Positions 9,229 to 17,834 of a stretch of 64,000 bases of DNA are shown piece by piece. Each line of letters opens with the position of its first letter. Position 1 is the stretch's first letter. Source of the DNA: Spirosoma aerolatum (GTDB lineage: Bacteria; Bacteroidota; Bacteroidia; Cytophagales; Spirosomataceae); NCBI RefSeq assembly GCF_002056795.1, contig NZ_CP020104.1, positions 4,783,501-4,847,500 on the forward strand. The letters run 5' to 3'. A model generated the notes under the pieces. The model saw only the letters and a program-made list of their open reading frames with translations. It made no database searches and was not told the DNA's origin. The translations under genes and the position numbers were made by a program.

Positions 9229-10017
9229 ATGAAAACACGTATCCTTTGCTGCCTGTTCATCGGCTTTAGCGGTTTTATGACTTTGGCACAATCGCAGAAG
9301 TCAATCAATCCGCCTGTTCCTGGTTTTGACTTGGCGGGTTCGGATGCTCGCGCGGTTCAAATCGCCGATGAAGTCATGGCGGCTATGGGAGGCCGACCTG
9401 CCTGGGACGATACGCAACTAATTGCCTGGAATTTCAACGGTGTTCGCAAGCTCGTTTGGGATAAATATTCGGGCAATGTTCGGATCGACAATCTACTCGA
9501 CGACCAAACAATCTTACTGAACATTAATAGTGAGAAAGGCCGCGTTTACCGAAATGGCGAAGAATTAACCGAACCTGACTCTGTAATGAAATATGTTCGG
9601 CAGGGTAAACGCCATTGGCTTAATGACTCGTACTGGTTGGTTATGCCCTTTAAACTTAAAGATGGAGGGGCCACACTTAAATACCTGGGCACCGAAGCTA
9701 CGCAGACCGGGAAACCCGCTGATATTTTACAACTTACGTATAAAAGCAATAACTTATCACCCGGTATACGCCATAAAATATGGATCGATAAAAAATCCCG
9801 GCTGGTGAGCCAGTGGGCACAGTACGCCAAATTAACTGACAAACAGCCTCTTTTTGTGGTACCCTGGGATGATTACCAGCAACATGGCGATATTCTGCTG
9901 GCCAGTGAACGGGGTAGTCATGATCTTTCCGATATAATGGTGTTTACGGGTTTACCCGGCGAGGTATTCAGCGATTTCACCCGTACCGATTTAAGTCGCT
10001 ATCATGAAGCGAAGTAA
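9229..10017 (+). CDS. Secreted protein of unknown function
   Basis: A 262-residue protein with a clear signal peptide (MKTRILCCLFIGFSGF then ALAQ-like cleavage at TLAQS). The mature part begins with a helix-like ADEVMAAMGG segment and continues as beta-rich sequence (WNFNGVRKLVWDKYSG, DGGATLKYLG), reminiscent of LolA/lipoprotein-sorting-like folds, but no motif is decisive and the family is not named. It is divergent from the oxyR-type gene, with a -7-like element upstream, and 97 bp ahead of hemH on the same strand, so it may share a transcript with ferrochelatase. Confidence 0.6.
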   Translation: MKTRILCCLFIGFSGFMTLAQSQKSINPPVPGFDLAGSDARAVQIADEVMAAMGGRPAWDDTQLIAWNFNGVRKLVWDKYSGNVRIDNLLDDQTILLNINSEKGRVYRNGEELTEPDSVMKYVRQGKRHWLNDSYWLVMPFKLKDGGATLKYLGTEATQTGKPADILQLTYKSNNLSPGIRHKIWIDKKSRLVSQWAQYAKLTDKQPLFVVPWDDYQQHGDILLASERGSHDLSDIMVFTGLPGEVFSDFTRTDLSRYHEAK

Positions 10018-10113
10018 CTGTACCTTTCCGGTTTACATTGCTCTGCCTCATAGACACTTCAGCAAGCGCTGAATACTGTAAACTTACCGCATCAAATTTC
10101 TGTTAGCCTTTGC

Positions 10114-11175
10114 ATGAATCTTTCTGTTGAATCCTCTCCTGCTTCAGTCCGAAAATCAGTAGGTAAAACGGGTGTCTTATTAGTTAATCTGGGCACACCC
10201 GACAGCCCTTCCGTGCCCGATGTCCGTAAGTACTTACGCGAGTTCCTGATGGATGGTCGCGTTATTGACATTCCGTTTGCTTCACGCTTTATGCTGGTCA
10301 ATGGTATCATTGCGCCATTTCGGGCACCAAAGTCCGCTAAAGTGTATAAGGAACTCTGGACAGAATCGGGATCGCCCCTAAAGTATTATGGTCAAATTGT
10401 TGAACGGGAACTTCAGAAAGAACTCGGCACTGAGTATATTGTGAAACTGGCCATGCGCTACCAGAATCCCAGCATAGAAGCGGGCTTAAAGGAGTTTCAG
10501 CAACAAGGGCTTTCCGAACTTATCATTATTCCCTTTTTCCCCCAGTATGCTTCGGCTACAACAGGTTCCATCTATGAACTGGTTATGGATTTGGTGAAGC
10601 GTTGGGAAGTAATACCGGCGATTCGGTTTGTCAACCGATTTCTAGAGCATCCAAAATTTATTGAAGGCTTCACTCAGATCGCCAGGAAATACATGGAAGC
10701 CTACGATTACGATTATTTCCTGTTCAGCTATCACGGCCTGCCCGAACGGCAGATTTATAAAGGGGATATTACCAAACGGGTTTGTCAGTTAGGCGAATGC
10801 TGTAATACCCTTCATGCCCTAAATCAACACTGTTACCGGGCTCAATGCTTCGAAACAACCCGGCTGATTGTAAAGGCACTGGGTATACCCGAAGGCCGAT
10901 ATGCGACCAGCTTTCAATCGAGACTAGGCAAAGATCCCTGGATACAGCCTTATACCGACGATATTATTAAATCACTGCCTGGCAAAGGGATCAAAAGTGT
11001 ACTAGCTTTCTCGCCCGCTTTTGTTGCCGATTGCCTGGAAACAACTATTGAGGTAGGTGTAGAATACAAAGAGTTGTTCGAAAAATCGGGGGGGCACCAC
11101 TGGCAATTGGTGGAAAGTCTGAACGATAGCCCGATCTGGATTGAAACCTTGGTCGATCTGGTCAAAACAGCCTGA
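10114..11175 (+). CDS. hemH: Ferrochelatase
   Basis: A 353-residue protein of normal family length. Recognised by GVLLVNLGTPDSP at the N-terminus, the central SYHGLPERQ segment carrying the catalytic His, and GVLAFSPAFVADCLETTIE near the C-terminus with the conserved Glu of the active site. It inserts Fe2+ into protoporphyrin IX, the last step of protoheme synthesis, at the cytoplasmic side of the inner membrane. No other heme-synthesis gene is nearby. A strong hairpin terminator follows at 11212. The nearby oxyR-type regulator makes peroxide-linked control conceivable but unproven. Confidence 0.96.
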   Translation: MNLSVESSPASVRKSVGKTGVLLVNLGTPDSPSVPDVRKYLREFLMDGRVIDIPFASRFMLVNGIIAPFRAPKSAKVYKELWTESGSPLKYYGQIVERELQKELGTEYIVKLAMRYQNPSIEAGLKEFQQQGLSELIIIPFFPQYASATTGSIYELVMDLVKRWEVIPAIRFVNRFLEHPKFIEGFTQIARKYMEAYDYDYFLFSYHGLPERQIYKGDITKRVCQLGECCNTLHALNQHCYRAQCFETTRLIVKALGIPEGRYATSFQSRLGKDPWIQPYTDDIIKSLPGKGIKSVLAFSPAFVADCLETTIEVGVEYKELFEKSGGHHWQLVESLNDSPIWIETLVDLVKTA

Positions 11176-11211
11176 TCATCGCTACACTCAGGCCCAGTGA
11201 GCCTTATAAAT

Positions 11212-11244
11212 AAGCCCGCTCTTTTAACAAGAAGCGGGCTTTTC
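11212..11244 (+). terminator. Rho-independent terminator after hemH
   Basis: AAGCCCGCT (11212-11220) pairs with AGCGGGCTT (11233-11241) around a 12-base loop and is followed by further T residues. It lies 37 bp past the hemH stop codon. Confidence 0.85.
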
Positions 11245-11593
11245 ATTACGGCAGATACAGTACTGAAATAACAAGGGGCAATTCATTGTTGCAGGTATAC
11301 TAATCCTATAGATTCTTATTTACAGCAATACATTATATCCCTTCACTAAGCGATCAGTCCGTACATGCTTTACCATTAAACAATTTTCATTCAATAATGT
11401 TTTTGCGAACCCATCATTTTTCTAGTGGTGTCAAATTTCGTATGGTTCGGTAAACGCTCATAACAGCACAAAAATAATCTGGTAGTTATCGAAGTAGAAA
11501 CAGAACGAAACCTATAATTAATGACCCTTTTGCCATTTATCTACGCAAACTCGCAGATTTTTAGTAGCTTAGTAAGTCTTAACTTTCCTCCCA
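11245..11593. other. Gap with no recognisable gene
   Basis: About 350 bp of AT-rich sequence between the hemH terminator and the S9 peptidase start. No open frame, clear hairpin or repeat was found. It probably contains the promoter of the S9 peptidase gene, but no convincing TAnnTTTG element was located. Confidence 0.5.
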
Positions 11594-14500
11594 ATGACAC
11601 GCTTCACTCAACTCTTACTGTGTTTTTTCCTTTCAATACCTCTCCTCGCCCAAATTCAAAAACGCCCCCTCAATGCATCGGACTATGATCGATGGCAAAG
11701 CGTTCGAGCCGAAAAAATATCGGCTGATGGGCAATGGATCTCCTACCAGATCGACCGTCAGGAAGGCGATGGACGGCTGGAAGTAGCCAGTACCAGTGGG
11801 GGTAACCAGCCACGCTATAGTTTTGCTCGTGGGTATATGGCTCAGTTCACCCCCGACAGTAAGTTCCTGGTTATGCGGCTCAAAGCGCCCGCAGCCGATA
11901 CTCGCAAAGCCAAACTCAAGAAGAAGAAACCCGACGAGATGCCGAAAGATAGTCTGGTGGCGTTGAATCTGGCTACAGGCAAAATGGTTCGGTTTGCCAG
12001 TGTAAAATCGTATACGTTTGGCAAAGATGGCGGTTCGTGGCTGGCCGTGGTGCAGGAACGCAAAGACGACCCCTCACGACCGGCCCCTCGTGCGGCAACC
12101 CAAACCCAGAAAGATACCTTACTCCCGTCGGCTCCCATTTCGACAACGACAGTTGCTACCCGACGAGGGCCATCAAAACGCCCCAAAGGTGATGACCTGA
12201 CCCTCCTGAATCTGGCCGACGGTTCACGCAAAACCTTCCGATACGTATCGAACGTGGCGATTTCAGATAACGGCCAGAAAGTGTTTTACAGCAAAGAGTC
12301 AGCGGCCGATACCCTGAAAGCAAGTGATAATGCGGTGCCAGGTGTGTTCCTGTTCAATACGGCCAACGGGCAAACTATGTTGGTGGATACCAGCTCGAAA
12401 CGCAGGATTTATAAAGGATTGGCAATCGACAAAGTCGGCGATCAGGTAGCGTGGATGGCATCGGCGGATAGTGCAGGTGCCGATGTAAAAGTATTTACAC
12501 TCTATTATAAAAGCCTTGCCGCACCCACCGTATCAAAAGGGAAGAAAAGCAAATCGGCTGAGCCCGAAGCCCCTTACCGGGTTTTGGCTGATACAACCCT
12601 TAAAGCTCTCCCCAAAGGCTGGTCGGTCAACGAATTTCGAGAACCCAAATTTGCCGAAGATGGCAAGCGGCTTTATTTCTCCACATCGCCCATTCCTCCC
12701 AAACCAACCAAAGACACACTGACTCCAGACGATGAAAAAGTAAAAATGGACATCTGGACCTGGACGGATACGCGCCTGCAACCCATGCAGCAACGGCGGC
12801 TTAAGGAAGAAAAGGAACGCGGTTTTCTGACACTGGCCGATTTAACCACCGGAAAAGTTACGATGCTGGCCAACCGTGAAGTACCGACTGTTGCATTTGA
12901 CCCCAAACTCAACTCACGGTACCTTCTGGGATTAAGTGATTTACCGTATCAGGTGCAAGCCTCCTGGGACCCTGGCCATACCGATCTGTATCTGATTGAT
13001 ACGCAGACGGGCGAGAAAAAACGTATTGCCAACGATGTGATGGCATCACAGCCTAAATTATCGCCCGGTGGTCAGTACGCTTATTGGTTCGATGAACGGG
13101 ATTCGCTCTGGCGAGCATGGTCCATTGCTGAAAACAAACGCATCGACCTGACGCGCGGTTTACCCAGCAAGTTTTTCGATGAAGAGCACGATACGCCAAA
13201 CCTTCCGGGTGCGTACGGATCGGCTGGCTGGACTACCGGCGACCGCTACCTGTGGCTCTACGACCGCTACGACATCTGGCAGGTTGATCCGACGGGCCGC
13301 GAAAAGCCGACCAACCTTACGGCAGGCTGGGGGCGCAAAAATGGCGTTCGACTTCGGTATGCCGACATGGGCGAAGACGACTCGCCAGGACCCGGATTTG
13401 GTCGGTCAGCACCCGATAAGCCTATTGATCCCAAAGCTGAAGTATTTTTCACGGGAATCTGGGAAAGTGATAAATCGACGGGGATTTTAAAGAGCAAGAA
13501 TGGCCTCTCAGCGTTGGAACCCACAACCCTGAAGCGTAGCAACCACCGATACTTTGGCCTGAACAAAGCCAAAAATGCCTCGACAATGACCTTCTATCGG
13601 GGGAATTTTCAGGAGCCGATCAACCTTTTCCGGACGGATAGCACCCTGGCTAATCCTGTTCAACTCACCCGTGTCAATCCCCAACAGGACAGCATTCGCT
13701 GGGGGAGTGTTGAACTGGTAAGCTGGCTAGGCACCAACGGTGTCAAACTGGAAGGGCTGTTGTATAAACCTGAAGGATTCGACCCGAAAAAGAAGTACCC
13801 TATGCTTACGTACTTTTACGAGCGGAATGCCGAAACCCTGAATGATTACAAAGCACCAGCGCCGAGCCGTTCGACCATCAACGTAGCTTACTGCGTCTCA
13901 AATGGGTATCTGGTTTTCATCCCGGACATTGTGTATACCACAGGTCAGCCAGGGCCAAATGCCTACGATTGTATTGTACCGGGTGTGCTGAGCCTGATCG
14001 ACAAAGGGTTCGTAGATCGGGATCGCTTGGGTATTCAGGGGCAAAGCTGGGGGGGCTATCAGACGGCCTATATCATTACCCGCACCAATCTATTCCGGGC
14101 GGCCGAAGCGGGTGCTCCCGTGGCCAACATGACCTCAGCGTATGGAGGCATTCGATGGGAAACGGGTATTGTTCGTCAGTTTCAGTATGAGAAAACGCAA
14201 AGCCGAATTGGCGGAACCTTGTGGGATAAACCAATGAATTACATTGAAAACTCTCCCCTTTTCTTTGCCAATCGCATCCAGACCCCACTCATGATGACGC
14301 ACAACGATGCCGATGGGGCGGTACCCTGGTATCAGGGCATCGAGTTCTACTCGGCCCTCCGCCGGTTGAACAAGCCCGTCTGGATGCTAGTGTACAACGG
14401 CGAAGGGCATAACCTCACCCAGCGGCACAATGCTAAAGACCTGAGTATTCGATTGTATCAGTTCTTCGATTATTACCTCAAAGATGCACCTATGCCGCTC

Positions 14501-14602
14501 TGGATGAAAGAAGGACGTACAGCCGTGGAGAAAGACCGGGGTGAAATGAAGTATGGCTTAGCCGTGGAGCCACAGCAGATTTCGAGTGGCGGGTCGAATT
14601 AA
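11594..14602 (+). CDS. Secreted S9 family (prolyl oligopeptidase-type) serine peptidase
   Basis: A 1002-residue protein with signal peptide (1-19, ending LLAQ). A long N-terminal beta-propeller-like region (WD40-like blocks such as SPGGQYAYWFD) precedes an alpha/beta-hydrolase domain. The nucleophile is Ser818 in GIQGQSWGGYQ. The Asp motif is HNDADGAVPWYQG and the His motif is GEGHNL, in the usual S9 order. Such enzymes cleave short peptides, often after proline, and this one should act in the periplasm or outside. It is large for S9C/S9B families because of Lys-rich and low-complexity insertions (about 95-110 and 300-320). A hairpin repeat follows the stop. Confidence 0.93.
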   Translation: MTRFTQLLLCFFLSIPLLAQIQKRPLNASDYDRWQSVRAEKISADGQWISYQIDRQEGDGRLEVASTSGGNQPRYSFARGYMAQFTPDSKFLVMRLKAPAADTRKAKLKKKKPDEMPKDSLVALNLATGKMVRFASVKSYTFGKDGGSWLAVVQERKDDPSRPAPRAATQTQKDTLLPSAPISTTTVATRRGPSKRPKGDDLTLLNLADGSRKTFRYVSNVAISDNGQKVFYSKESAADTLKASDNAVPGVFLFNTANGQTMLVDTSSKRRIYKGLAIDKVGDQVAWMASADSAGADVKVFTLYYKSLAAPTVSKGKKSKSAEPEAPYRVLADTTLKALPKGWSVNEFREPKFAEDGKRLYFSTSPIPPKPTKDTLTPDDEKVKMDIWTWTDTRLQPMQQRRLKEEKERGFLTLADLTTGKVTMLANREVPTVAFDPKLNSRYLLGLSDLPYQVQASWDPGHTDLYLIDTQTGEKKRIANDVMASQPKLSPGGQYAYWFDERDSLWRAWSIAENKRIDLTRGLPSKFFDEEHDTPNLPGAYGSAGWTTGDRYLWLYDRYDIWQVDPTGREKPTNLTAGWGRKNGVRLRYADMGEDDSPGPGFGRSAPDKPIDPKAEVFFTGIWESDKSTGILKSKNGLSALEPTTLKRSNHRYFGLNKAKNASTMTFYRGNFQEPINLFRTDSTLANPVQLTRVNPQQDSIRWGSVELVSWLGTNGVKLEGLLYKPEGFDPKKKYPMLTYFYERNAETLNDYKAPAPSRSTINVAYCVSNGYLVFIPDIVYTTGQPGPNAYDCIVPGVLSLIDKGFVDRDRLGIQGQSWGGYQTAYIITRTNLFRAAEAGAPVANMTSAYGGIRWETGIVRQFQYEKTQSRIGGTLWDKPMNYIENSPLFFANRIQTPLMMTHNDADGAVPWYQGIEFYSALRRLNKPVWMLVYNGEGHNLTQRHNAKDLSIRLYQFFDYYLKDAPMPLWMKEGRTAVEKDRGEMKYGLAVEPQQISSGGSN

Positions 14603-14605
14603 GAA

Positions 14606-14665
14606 TGGATAATGTACAATGAATAATGTACAATCAGAGTTGCTGATTGTACATTATTCATTTCC
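14606..14665. repeat. Intergenic hairpin repeat, family R2 copy 1
   Basis: An 18-bp perfect stem: TGAATAATGTACAATCAG (14620-14637) pairs with CTGATTGTACATTATTCA (14643-14660) around a 5-base loop. A partial extra copy of the left arm (GGATAATGTACAAT) precedes it. Related GAATAATGTA words recur at 30.82-30.92 kb. Confidence 0.75.
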
Positions 14666-14696
14666 ATATGTAACTTCGAGCAAATAAATTGCCGAC

Positions 14697-15038
14697 ATGT
14701 CCATTATCAAGAAGCCCTTACTTTATGTAGGCTCTCAAGGGGAGAAACATCTCTATACCCTTTTCGACAGTGGAGCCAATCTTTCGTGTATCAGTCCTGA
14801 ATTCGTAAATGATCTAGAAATCCCAGTCAGTCTGGGTCGAATTCGACGTATTGCTACCGCAGCGGAAGGCCACTATATCGAAGTTAAACACGTTGTTCGT
14901 CTGGATTTCTACATCGATGATGTTCTACTCTCCGATGAATTTCTGGTAGTACCGGGCCTGAGCGAAGAAGCAATTATTGGAGCGGCTACCATGCAGAAGT
15001 GGCGCATAAAGCTAGAACGGTCCGCCGTCGCGGTTTGA
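14697..15038 (+). CDS. Retropepsin-like aspartic protease domain protein
   Basis: A 113-residue single-domain protein with no signal peptide. LFDSGANLSCIS (22-33) carries the Asp-Ser-Gly catalytic triplet of retroviral-type aspartic proteases, and IIGAATMQKWRIKLE near the C-terminus fits the hydrophobic-Gly motif that follows in this fold. Its size matches one monomer of a homodimeric retropepsin. The retropepsin fold also occurs in non-viral bacterial proteins whose substrates are mostly unknown. It lies alone between a hairpin repeat and a bidirectional terminator. Confidence 0.72.
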   Translation: MSIIKKPLLYVGSQGEKHLYTLFDSGANLSCISPEFVNDLEIPVSLGRIRRIATAAEGHYIEVKHVVRLDFYIDDVLLSDEFLVVPGLSEEAIIGAATMQKWRIKLERSAVAV

Positions 15039-15090
15039 GCATGACCTGGTTCACGTTGATTCTAAAGTGGCCAAAATGCAATTGATTTAA

Positions 15091-15130
15091 AACAACAAGA
15101 GCCGGACGTAAATCCGGCTCTTGTTGTTTA
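15091..15130. terminator. Bidirectional terminator
   Basis: AACAACAAGAGCCGGA (15091-15106) pairs perfectly with TCCGGCTCTTGTTGTT (15113-15128). The stem is A/T rich at its base on both sides, which suits termination of both the retropepsin-like gene (+) and the DUF1573 gene (-). Confidence 0.85.
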
Positions 15131-15142
15131 CTGTGTTGAGTT

Positions 15143-15535
15143 TTATTGAGCCGCTCCAGCTTCTTTCACTACCTCGCCTTTAAAATACAGCACGACCGTT
15201 CCACCCTCGGCATTCGACTCTACCGTTACTGACTTGTTGAACGCGCCCATCGCAGCTGCATTATAGGTCGCTTTAATCGTACCGGCCTGTCCGGGCAACA
15301 CCGGCGCTTTCGGATAATCTACCCCTGTGCAGCCACAGGAACCCTGCGCCCGGTTGATCACGAGTGGTAGTTCGCCCTTATTGGTAAAGGCAAATTCAAC
15401 CGTAACGGGCTTCCCCTGCGGAATACGACCGAAATCGTGGGTAGCGTTCTTCCAGTTGAACAACGCAGCCGGTACCGTCATGGCCATGGAAGCTGTCAAT
15501 ACTAAAAACGAGCCGATAAACAGAAAACGTTTCAT
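15143..15535 (-). CDS. DUF1573 domain secreted protein
   Basis: A 130-residue protein with a signal peptide (1-22) and a single DUF1573 domain: NATHDFGRIPQGKPVTVEF, then SCGCTGVDYPKAPVLPGQ and a closing beta strand VLYFKGEV. DUF1573 is an immunoglobulin-like (ASH/MSP-related) fold common in Bacteroidota secreted proteins; its molecular role is not established. The CGC pair is a regular family feature. Monocistronic: it shares a bidirectional terminator downstream and has its own upstream spacer. Confidence 0.9.
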   Translation of the reverse strand: MKRFLFIGSFLVLTASMAMTVPAALFNWKNATHDFGRIPQGKPVTVEFAFTNKGELPLVINRAQGSCGCTGVDYPKAPVLPGQAGTIKATYNAAAMGAFNKSVTVESNAEGGTVVLYFKGEVVKEAGAAQ

Positions 15536-15665
15536 AGAAAATTGGTTTGATAGGATTTGTTATGTACTGCCCACTCAGGCGACTATGCAAACCTACTTCT
15601 CCTAGTTACTCGACTCTGTTAAACAGTGCCTAACATTTGTTAATGAGTTGTTAACGTGGCACCAG

Positions 15666-15742
15666 TTAGCGAATAAGTGGTTGAGTGATTGAGCGAATAG
15701 TCCGTACTTTACATGTTCACAATCGCTCAATCACTCATTGAA
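15666..15742. repeat. Intergenic hairpin repeat, family R3 copy 1
   Basis: TGAGTGATTGAGCGA (15682-15696) pairs exactly with TCGCTCAATCACTCA (15723-15737), 15 bp, with a 26-base loop. It ends 6 bp before the ATG of the histidine kinase, so it would sit in the 5' untranslated region or overlap its promoter. GAGCGA/TCGCTC words recur in hairpins at 16.99 and 29.64 kb. Confidence 0.7.
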
Positions 15743-15743
15743 T

Positions 15744-17051
15744 ATGTCTCGACTGCGGCTACTGGTTCTTCTTTCGGTGCTTTCCATTATTGGTATCCTC
15801 GCAGTACAGGTAGTGTGGGTACGAAACGCCTATGCATTGCGCGAACGCCAGTTTCGCCAGTCGGCATTCATTGCCTTGCAGGATGTGGCTGATGAAGTCG
15901 CCCGACTAAATCACTTTACACTGAATCGCTACGCTGTTACCCAGCTTTCGGACGATTATTTTATTGTCAATACAGATGCGCCCATCGACCCGGCAGCCCT
16001 TGAAACCTTTATCCAGGGTTCTCTTCAGGCGCATAATCTGATTACCGACTATGAATACGGCATTTACAACTGCGAAACCGACCGGATGGTTTATGGAGCT
16101 TATGTAGGCACAAGCACCTTGACGAAAGGCAGGCTCCAGAGTATCCGAAATCTGCCCAAGTTCCCTCGATACACCTATTATTTCGGTATCCGTTTTCCGA
16201 ATCAGGCTGGGTTCGTTGCGGGGCAGTTGACCGGATGGGTGTGGTCAACCGTAGCTGTACTACTGGTCGTACTATTTTTCGGTTATACACTCAGCGTTGT
16301 TTTAAAACAACGTCGGCTGACCGAAGTACAACGGGATTTTATCAACAACATCACACATGAGCTACAAACGCCCGTTTCAACGATTCGGGTAGCGGCCGAT
16401 GTTCTGCAAACCGATGGAATAACCCAACAACCTAACCGACTTAAACAATACGCACGGGTATTAGGAGAAGAAAGTCAGCGGCTACAAAAACAGATCAACA
16501 GCATTTTACAACTGGCGAAATCTGAACGAACGGGTTTTGTGCTTGAACGGACTGACGTCAACCTACACGAATTAATGGCCGAAGCGGCCCACCAGTTTGC
16601 TCCACACATAACTCTTGACCTGACCGCAACCCACGCCAACCTGTATGCTGATCGGTATCATCTTGAAACCACGCTGAATAACCTGATCGATAACGCACTG
16701 AAATACTGCGACAAATCACCCCGAATCGTATTGCATACCCGACAGGAACACGGCAAACTAATCTGGTCGATCAGCGACAATGGCATCGGAATTGCTCCAA
16801 AGCATCAAAAAGCTGTTTTCCAGCAGTTCTTTCGAGTGGGTTCTGGGCATACCCACAACGTAAAAGGTTTTGGGCTTGGCCTGTATTACGTCCGGCAGGT
16901 TGTTCGGGCACACGGCTGGCAGTTGGCCCTGACCAGTGAACCCGGTCAGGGAAGTACATTTACCATAATAACTAAAAGCGAAAAAGTGAAAGAGCGAAAG
17001 AGTGAAAAGCTTACGCTAAACGAATCACTCTTTCGCTCTTTCGCTCTTTAA
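15744..17051 (+). CDS. Sensor histidine kinase
   Basis: A 435-residue inner-membrane kinase. A first membrane segment (6-25), an extracytoplasmic sensor region of about 130 residues, a second membrane segment (about 160-180), then the dimerisation box ITHELQTPVS with phospho-acceptor His205, the N-box NNLIDNALKYC, and G-boxes DNGIGI and GFGLGLYYV. It should phosphorylate the response regulator two bases downstream. The start is the ATG at 15744, not the TTG two codons earlier. The last 20 residues (from about 416, KERKSEK to FRSFAL) are encoded by an R3-type hairpin repeat and are unlikely to belong to the original domain. Confidence 0.93.
   Translation: MSRLRLLVLLSVLSIIGILAVQVVWVRNAYALRERQFRQSAFIALQDVADEVARLNHFTLNRYAVTQLSDDYFIVNTDAPIDPAALETFIQGSLQAHNLITDYEYGIYNCETDRMVYGAYVGTSTLTKGRLQSIRNLPKFPRYTYYFGIRFPNQAGFVAGQLTGWVWSTVAVLLVVLFFGYTLSVVLKQRRLTEVQRDFINNITHELQTPVSTIRVAADVLQTDGITQQPNRLKQYARVLGEESQRLQKQINSILQLAKSERTGFVLERTDVNLHELMAEAAHQFAPHITLDLTATHANLYADRYHLETTLNNLIDNALKYCDKSPRIVLHTRQEHGKLIWSISDNGIGIAPKHQKAVFQQFFRVGSGHTHNVKGFGLGLYYVRQVVRAHGWQLALTSEPGQGSTFTIITKSEKVKERKSEKLTLNESLFRSFAL
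16989..17041. repeat. Hairpin repeat, family R3 copy 2, inside the kinase 3' end
   Basis: AAAGAGCGAAAGAGTG (16989-17004) is the exact reverse complement of CACTCTTTCGCTCTTT (17026-17041), 16 bp. It lies entirely within the kinase coding sequence and supplies its final codons just before the stop at 17049. The loop contains GCTTACG, as does the copy at 29.64 kb. Confidence 0.75.
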
Positions 17052-17053
17052 CC

Positions 17054-17725
17054 TTGGCACCCGCTCGCATTTTATTCGTTGAAGATGATGTAAATCTGGG
17101 ATTTGTTATCCGAGACACGCTCGAAAACGTCCCGTTTCAGGTCACCCATTGCACCAACGGCACAGAAGCCTGGGAGGCTTTCCAATCTGGCCCGTTCGAT
17201 GTGTGTTTACTGGATGTCATGTTGCCTCAGAGTGATGGCTTTACACTTGCCCGCCAAATTCGTTCAGTCAATACGCTGATTCCCATTCTGTTTCTAAGTG
17301 CACTAGCCAATAAAGATGATCGCCTACAGGGCTTGAGACTGGGAGCCGACGATTACCTGACCAAGCCTTTTAGCATCGAAGAATTGATTCTGAAAATCAA
17401 CGTATTCCTCCGCCGTACAATCATCCAACAACCCCAGCTACCGGCAACGGACTTTGAGCTTCATCGACAGAATCTTACACTGATAATCAATGGTCAGGTT
17501 CAGAATTTAACGTACCGTGAAGTCGCTGTGCTGGCCTATTTGCTGGATCGCCCTAATACGCTGGTTCGGCGCGATGAGTTGTTGCGGGCCGTTTGGGGCG
17601 ATGATGATTATTTCATGGGCCGTAGTCTGGATGTATTCATTTCCCGGCTGCGCAAACGATTAGTTCAGGCACCTGCCATCCGAATCGAAAATGTACATGG
17701 TGTGGGGTTTATTTTGCGCCGTTAA
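17054..17725 (+). CDS. OmpR/PhoB-family response regulator
   Basis: A 223-residue regulator with an N-terminal receiver (acidic pocket EDD at 10-12, phospho-acceptor Asp54 in CLLDVMLP, conserved Lys in TKPF) and a C-terminal winged-helix DNA-binding domain (TYREVAVLAYLL, RSLDVFISRLRKRL). No ATG or GTG precedes the receiver in frame, so the start is the TTG at 17054, two bases after the kinase stop. This implies translational coupling to the kinase. It is the cognate partner of the kinase by position; the target genes are unknown. Confidence 0.92.
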   Translation: MAPARILFVEDDVNLGFVIRDTLENVPFQVTHCTNGTEAWEAFQSGPFDVCLLDVMLPQSDGFTLARQIRSVNTLIPILFLSALANKDDRLQGLRLGADDYLTKPFSIEELILKINVFLRRTIIQQPQLPATDFELHRQNLTLIINGQVQNLTYREVAVLAYLLDRPNTLVRRDELLRAVWGDDDYFMGRSLDVFISRLRKRLVQAPAIRIENVHGVGFILRR

Positions 17726-17834
17726 TGAACTCCGTTTGCAGCCTATCTTTTCTGCTTCGTAGTTTGCATTCCGAAATTTGCGCTGACGGCCCGCATGTAC
17801 AGCACTTAGCAACTCTTAAACCACAAACTATCTG

